A stretch of 64,000 bases of DNA from Sympetrum striolatum (taxonomy: Eukaryota > Arthropoda > Insecta > Odonata > Libellulidae): the NCBI GenBank assembly GCA_947579665.1, contig OX388345.1:70671454-70735453 (forward strand). Direction: 5' to 3'. Shown here one piece after another: positions 57,752 through 64,000 of this stretch. Under the pieces are notes generated by a model. That model was not told where the DNA came from. It saw nothing but the letters and a program-made list of their open reading frames with translations, and ran no database searches. How positions within the stretch are numbered: the stretch's first letter is position 1; the number at the start of each line of letters is the position of its first letter. A program made the position numbers and the translations under genes.

Positions 57752-58280
57752 ACACGATATGGATTTACTTCAAGGGCGTGCCTGCAGTAATAGATAGTAA
57801 GATTACATTATTATCAACGTCAAACATGCAAATGGATCAAACACGGCTCATGCAGCTTCCATTTTCCATTACCACAAAGGGAATGAAGGATCGAAATGCA
57901 GAAAGGGGTGGGATTTGGAAAGATATAGGATACGTCCCGGTGCAGACGCGTGCCTCTTTATAAATGATCCTTATCCCCGAACGAATCCCACGCCTGCCTT
58001 TCTCTTGTATCAATAGAGGAATCCGAGCTAAGCCATCTGCTATCTGCACATGGTAAACCCGCTCCTCCTTTCTCGGTGGGCGTTCTGGAAGGGGGAATTT
58101 CACAGCAAGGGTGGTCCAAAGATGACCTCCCTTGTCTCCTCCGTTCTTATCTGTCGGCTCGTAATAATCCTAGTGACAATTATCTCTCTGTCTGGTGTCG
58201 ACGAACTTCGTGAATCAAACGATGAAATATCTCAACCCTGTATCGCATGGTGTTTTTCATTTATATTTTTTGCATTTACA
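57752..58280. other. gene-free spacer with GC-richer patch
   Basis: This is unique DNA beyond the LINE, GC-richer at about 57880-58160. The overlapping ORFs at 57837-58103 (minus) and 58050-58289 (plus) match no family I recognise; the plus ORF 57610-57963 is largely an antisense shadow of the LINE. Confidence 0.45.
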
Positions 58281-58345
58281 GCTGAATGATAACTTATCGC
58301 ATTTAAACATGTCGCTCAAGTAAATTTGTTCAGTGACAATTCACA
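58281..58345 (+). repeat. Penelope/hammerhead-like remnant, copy 2
   Basis: GCTGAATGATAAC, then TTTAAACATGTCGCTC and a TAAATTTGTTCAGTG stretch, parallel the minus-strand copy at 37338-37404; the AAACATGTCGCTC block is identical. The CTGATGA core is interrupted by an extra base. The similarity over about 35 bp makes common origin likely; the class assignment is tentative. Confidence 0.4.
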
Positions 58346-59007
58346 AAATTAGTTTGTTTTCCATTCCGTAATGGAGTTTCAAGAAGTGACGTAATCAGCA
58401 ATTTATCCTATTTTTACATTTACGATGACATGCTATTTCTATGTATAGCTGCTCAGTTATCGGTAGATATGACAGTTTTAAGTTTTATTTGATAGGCCAT
58501 GAATGGACTTTATTTTGAGTAATGTAAGAGAATCTTCACCTAGTGAATCAGTAGTATTTTGCATATGAAGTGAAGGAATATTATATATTTAATTAAAAAT
58601 TGTTCACGAACCTCTCAGTCACGGCAGAAAATTGCATAGAATCCATGAATGCCTAAATTATGATGGAAACTAGAGAATTGAAGTATTTCTATTTCGATTT
58701 TCATTGGATCACTTTAAGGCTATCATATTCCTTGTGGTTTTACCACCCTTGGTGCACCCTTGTCTATCTCCCAGCTTCTGCCTCTATTCTTTGCCTTATT
58801 CTACTTTAACAACGGTATAAGATAAAAGTAATGATTTTAGTGAATGTGGTAGAAAATTATTTTGGTTCATCACAAATCTCTTGGGACACCTTCTTAGGGT
58901 ATGAATTCCGAAGATAAGCATGAATATCTTCCGGAAATTTTCAGCATTTTGTATTTCTACTGAATAATACAATTTTTCACTCGCAAAAGACAACTATCTT
59001 CATCCAA
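58346..59007. other. gene-free spacer
   Basis: AT-rich unique DNA. A 65-codon minus ORF at 58796-58993 matches nothing. The DNA just before 59010 may hold more decayed LINE sequence. Confidence 0.45.
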
Positions 59008-59582
59008 CCACTCGATCAAACATTTTCTTCAATTCTTTTCATATCGAAGGCTCTAAAATCTGGAACTCTTTACCTGACTCTATAAAATATTCCAGCTCGG
59101 TGAGAGTTTTTAAGTTAAAATTATCCAACTATCTCTTAGCTGCTGATGTTTTTGTTTTGTTTTGTTTTTTATTTCCACATATTTTTGTATTTTTATAAGC
59201 ATTCCTTTGTCCTTTTGACTTTCCATATATTTTTGTATTTCTGTCGAGATTCATTTTTATTTTTGTTTTGTAGTTTTGTATTTACATACATTTTTGTACT
59301 CTGAGCATTTCTTGTATTCTGTGTTGCTCTATTTTTATTTTTTATTATTTATTTATTCAATTCTCACATAAATCATAACAATGCCAATTTAAATAAAAGT
59401 ATAACAAATATAAATATAGAAAAGTAATAAACAGAAACAGTAAAAAGTAGCATAAAATATAGAGAAAAAAGAAAACAAGTATAAAAGATTTGCAATTAAA
59501 TAAATAGATAGGTAGATTTTACAATTATATGGATCCGGTGTGTGGGAACTAACAAAAGTATAATAAAATTATTATTATTAAG
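59008..59582 (+). mobile_element. degraded non-LTR retrotransposon 3' end with TTA-rich tail
   Basis: From about 59010 the plus strand reads as an RT C-terminus (SFHIEGSKIWNSLPDSIK, then VFKLKLSNYLL), the G.KIWNSLP..IK...FK..LK.YLL pattern common at the end of LINE ORFs. A T-rich then A-rich 3' UTR follows to a (TTA)n-like tail at about 59560-59580. Upstream coding sequence is not recognisable. It is a different family from the CR1/L2-like copies, whose tails are hexamers. Confidence 0.65.
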
Positions 59583-62500
59583 AATAATTTGAGGGTCTGC
59601 GTACGAGACTTTAAACCTAAAGACCCTTGCCTATTAGACTTTCTTCCTAACCTAGGGGACATAAAAGCTAAAGAGCTCTTCCCGGGGACATCAAAGCGCT
59701 CCTCACCTCCGCATTTAAAGAGAGACTGCATTGATCCCAGAGAGCCCCTACACACGACGTCCATCGAACCTCATTTGGTCAATAGATTTCAATGCCTTCC
59801 GCCGTCGCCGCTGTTGCGAAACGAAACATGTTGGCGCCGACCCAGGGCGCCCTAATGGAACCGCCACTTGTTCACCGTCAACTCGTTGCTTTTTATATCC
59901 CCGAGGACTTGCAAGGTCCCCTCATTTGAATAAGGAAGACGCTCGCTGTGCGTGGGCAGCCCTTTAAAAAACTCCACAGATTCTTTTTTAGCCGCAGCAA
60001 TGGACGCTTTATATCGCCGCGTTGTTTATTCGTTGCCCCGGAGACGCTTTCATATTTTTCCGCTCAATATGCGCGGTTTTTTTTACGGTCCCTCTCCCGT
60101 TTGCCGCCTCGGTATCAGCGGTCTGCCGTTGTTTGCGTTTCCCGCCTTTTGTTTTGTTTCCGCCGCTTCAATTGTTTTACGAGCAGTTGTTTTTCCGTTG
60201 TCATGGGAGGGCGCGGGAGTGGGTGTTTGTTACGATTTCGCTACGGGTTTGTCGTAAAGTGGAATTTTTATCGGGACGCAAATATCTTCGAGGTCGAAAC
60301 AAGTTGGGCATAGACTATTGATTTGATTTTTGACTTAAATATTTCCTGTATTTGTGGCGTATTTTCACGCGCTTTACGATTTCTTCATTACCCAGTCCTA
60401 AACATTTGCTTTCGCTATTCACGTGCCGCAAGTAAAAAAAATTGAGGTAAAAACATATCAGGATAAAAATGAGATAGAAATTAACCTACGAATGAAAGAG
60501 ATGTTTGTATCCTGTTTTTCCCTCACATATTTTTTCTAGGGTCCTTTTCCTTTTCTGAAATAACTAAGGAAATTTTGGTCTTCCCTTTTTGAGTTGGGCA
60601 TTTAGACATTTCACATTTTATCGAGCGTTATTTCAGACCCTCCTCTTTTCAAACTGCTGTATCAAAGGTTTTTCGCATGCCCTTCTTTTTAATTATTAAC
60701 CGTGATCTTGAAAAATATATTAAAACGACGAATCAGGTTTTATGGAAGAGAGGCCATTTTGGGGTTTACCGTGGCCGATCATGAGGTCAGCCTAATCTAA
60801 TCTTGAGGCGTGGAGCTAGACTGAAAAAGAGGGTGATCTAAAGCTGAATGATGGGTCATCCCAAACTTGCGGTTTCTACAGATCTCCTCTTGGGCAATAA
60901 TTCTAAAGTGACGAAAAACATAATGTTGATTCATAAATATCTGATTTTGTAGTAACGATGGTAAAATTATAGTTTCCGAAATTATAAAAAGGTACCTGCT
61001 GATTAGCCATTTTAGGCTTAGCAGGTCCTATAACGTTTATCTTTTTTAAATTCTATTTAATTATTGTGTAATTTTTAAAATTCTACATGCAATCTGTTTA
61101 TCTTAAAACTTGTTGATTATAAAGTGTAAGATATATTTTTGTCAGAAAGTTAATTATAATATATATACAGTTGTAAAATTTATTCACTTTATTAATGTTT
61201 AAATAAAAAATCTTCTTCTACTCTTGACTTGACTTATGCGTACAAAAATATCTAACCATTATTAACCAAAGATTTTCTTATTAGATTCACATTCTTGATA
61301 ACAATGGATTTTTAATAGAACTAGAAATCTTAATTTGTTCTCTGGAAATTTCGAACTATTGTAAAGTAAGAATTGGGGAATCACGTCATTAATGGAGACT
61401 TTTCAAAATGAACTCATTGTCTCCATTCATTGTCGGGCTTAACCTCTATTTTGTCTACATTTTGATTTATCGGCGCGAAATATCTTGGGGAGGAGAGATC
61501 TATGAACAAGGTCAAAATTGGGTTATTCCACCATTCCCCGGCAAAAGCTGTGAGAAAAGAGCGTGCCTTGAATTAATTTTTCTCCAAGTGAACCGCGGAA
61601 TCTGTTTTGAATTAATCTTGGCCGGGAATGGACGGCGGTCGCATCATCGCCCGCGATTACCCGGCGAATATATTTAGAGCAAAGACTCTGTCCAAGGAGA
61701 TCAAATCGTCCAGAACGATGTTTTGACTTCCTTACTCTCCATCGTAATCCCGGGCGAGTCCGTTGAGGTGTGCGTTTCAATCCGTAAATCCCGAACGTCA
61801 AGCCGCAGAACAGAATGCACTTTGCCGCGCGATTAAACGCCTCCAGAGCAGTGCTTTTAATGCTTCCTGGTGTGCGCATTCGGACCTCCGTGTGCTCCCA
61901 TTGAATGGGATGAAATCCTGATCGATCAAAGTCGCCCAATTTATCTCTTCAATTAAAGTTTAGGAGACAACAGTAACACGTAATTGGAAATGGTTCCCGG
62001 AATTAAGTATACGCTGCAACTATGCGTCGATGAAGAGTTTAATGCGTAGTTCACATTGTTCGTTCGCTCATTGTTGGGCTAATCTTATATTGTGGCGATT
62101 GTTTGCTTTGTTGAAGCGTGAAATTTCATTAAAACAATATCATGAAACGGACATTTAAACAAAGGAAAGGATTGGAACCAAATTAGGCTTGTTATCATGT
62201 GTGCATAGATTCGCCACTCTCCAGCGACGGGTGAAAGACCCATAAAGGTATGAAATAATGAGATAAACGAGAATATGATAGTTAAAAACAAACTTTGTTA
62301 AGTTCAGCGTTTCTAAGCGTTTGATCAATGAACTCGGTGAGTATTTGCTTTTTATAAAATATTTTCCTCTATTTGCTTTTTCTTTTGACCTACCCCTAAA
62401 ATCTATTTCTTAAAATAGAGGACACGTGTCCGACCGTCTAACTCAACGGGCCTTTGTTTATGAAGAATTGGCAACTGAAAATCGGAGTTAGGCAACCATA

Positions 62501-64000
62501 GCATACACGTGCATTTCCATGGCCTGCTGCTCTAAAATGAAGGTAACCTGATGACGACTCATTATAGTCCGAAACAGTGAATATTAAAAAAGTACTAAGG
62601 GCACTGCTGAGTAATTGTAATTTTGATCTGACAATGCAACATGAAAGAGATAAAGAAAATTAAAATATTTCAAACACGATTTACGAGTTTTAATAATGAT
62701 GGACCTTAAAGTTCGTAAAAATAGAAAAGTGTGCTGAAAAATCTCATTAATCTCTGTCAACACCTATATTTTAGTTTTGGTAACTCTGTCACGTAAAATT
62801 TCCTTTGCCGCTTGCCCACCCTCTTTCAGTCCTTTCATTTCCCTAATCAATTCTTCTCAGCTCCCTTTCATCCTTGTTCTTCGCTACTATTCCTCAATCC
62901 TTGATAAATCGGTCACCACATCGCAATTTCACCAATCTCTGGACCCTTTTCATGTGATTAGTTCAGGAGACTTTAATGTCTCCCCATTTGCAATCTGGAA
63001 AGACCATTCTACTCCGGGACGTGTTTTTCAGATTCCTGGGACATTAGTCTCATCGGAGACTCCCTTTTGCCCTCTGGAAGTACGCGGACGTCGTTCGATC
63101 CCCTTCCGCCATTAGGATTTCAATCGCGCCCCCCCGGAGGGCTTCATTCTGTTAAACGTCGCACCGAGAGTCTGCACGTATGGCCATTAATGGAAAGGTA
63201 ATGGGTCGGGATGAGTTTCGCTACTGTTGGTCAAAGCCCTCGGTGGGAGGCCTCCCCCTCGCGCGTTGAGCTCTCCCACTAAGTGGCCATCTGAATAAAT
63301 TACGATGGACACATCGGCGCCCTTGAATTGCTTGGCTGTGAACGCCCCGGCGGTGGCCTCAAGAAAATGCGTGCACGATTTTCGTAATTGAATCGTTCTT
63401 GGTATGTTTAGCGGGCGAATATTTTAGGGTGTGGAACCAGGAAGGGAGGTTGCCCAACGCTCCAAAAGCGTGACACTGGGGGTATTATTGAGATGTTCGA
63501 GAGGAAGGACGGGAGTTGATTTTACCAAATTCGAGCTAATGGCCCGTGTTTATTCGCCGCTTAGTGTTTCGCGCATGCAGATTGGTCTATTCGTAACGGA
63601 ATGAATTTTAAAATGTTTTCCACGCCCGAAGGTGTTCTACCAGGAAATATCGGTTGGCCAAGAGAAGGAAATTTAAATCTTTTAAAATATTGTTTTGGTT
63701 CTGATTTTCTCGCCTGCTTGCTTTGATTCCAAGGATGTTTTGTCACGCCCGTGTGAAATTTACTTTTTGAAAGCTAAAGGCTGCTTATATGAATATGCTT
63801 ACAACTCTGCTGTCTGTCGTTAATTTCGTATTAAGTTTTTCACTACACTGAGCTACGATTCTAATAAATTTACAGGTTATTTGCTTTGGCTATGCTTCGG
63901 CAATTCAGGAACGTTTTTTAGACTGTATTTTTATAGAATCCTTCGTTTGTTTTGTATATGACTTATGAATTAACTTATCAGATTTCAGAAGTTCTTGTTC
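59583..64000. other. gene-free spacer with strong GC-rich islands
   Basis: Three marked GC/CpG-rich islands lie at about 59690-60320, 61420-61950 and 62980-63480, with AT-rich DNA between. The ORFs in them (121 codons at 59948-60313; 138 codons at 61523-61939, minus) overlap others and resemble no protein I know. An ACCTGCT/AGCAGGT stem lies near 60990-61027. In the last island GGAGACTTTAATGTCTCC forms a 6-bp stem, and GTCT/AGAC words recur within 90 bp. Confidence 0.5.

Noticed and set aside
61523..61939. 138-codon minus-strand ORF
   Set aside because: It lies in a GC-rich island where stops are rarer, overlaps a plus-strand ORF, has no recognisable domain, and no splice or promoter context. 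Kept only as part of the island.
1..64000. CRISPR array, prophage, bacterial operon, or LTR retrovirus
   Set aside because: I see no regularly spaced repeats, Shine-Dalgarno-linked gene runs, long terminal direct repeats, integrase or protease motifs.

Overview
The window looks like non-coding nuclear DNA of an animal, most likely an arthropod and plausibly an insect. It is AT-rich, has no operon-like packing, and I recognise no host protein-coding exon. The only long ORFs with clear protein families are two non-LTR reverse transcriptases (RTs). The first is Jockey-like (47359-48756, +). The second is CR1/L2-like (56388-57695, -). tRNA-derived repeats, tiny inverted-repeat transposons and degraded LINE 3' ends fill in the rest. 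Arthropod is an inference from the Jockey-type RT and the repeat mix; I cannot name a species.

Left part (1-23 kb): AT-rich spacer with short GC/CpG-rich islands and long pyrimidine tracts. It holds a 367-bp element with perfect 29-bp inverted ends (6478-6844). At 11.6-12.4 kb there is a compound repeat nest: a LINE 3' end split by a 114-bp inverted-repeat element, then two tRNA-derived repeats. A snap-back remnant lies at 14668-14727, a 79-bp tandem duplication at 22079-22215 and a 77-bp TA-flanked Tc1/mariner-type miniature element at 23165-23241.

Middle (23-44 kb): mostly unique sequence with further GC-rich islands. Notable items are a dense cluster of eight ATCGAT motifs (34579-35157) with a tRNA-derived SINE inside it, a complete 126-bp tRNA-like sequence enclosed by 28-bp inverted repeats (36421-36546), a perfect 25-bp-stem hairpin (37064-37119) and a Penelope/hammerhead-like signature (37338-37404).

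Right part (44-64 kb): richest in retroelements. It holds a 240-bp foldback, a (TA)33 microsatellite, an old 3' fragment of the CR1/L2-like family followed closely by the Jockey-like RT, two degraded LINE 3' ends with ATT-rich tails (53.7 and 59.0 kb), a second copy of the split LINE 3' end (55.0 kb) sitting inside another dispersed repeat, and a young 1.43-kb copy of the CR1/L2-like element with an uninterrupted ORF. From 59.6 kb on there is unique DNA with several strong GC-rich islands.

The most unusual signal is the family in which a tRNA-like sequence sits inside terminal inverted repeats. One locus is full length (36.4 kb), one has lost the tRNA-like middle (14.7 kb) and one is a 3' half (12.35 kb); two divergent relatives may exist (19.75 and 44.87 kb). 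Nothing points to a bacterial, CRISPR or viral system.
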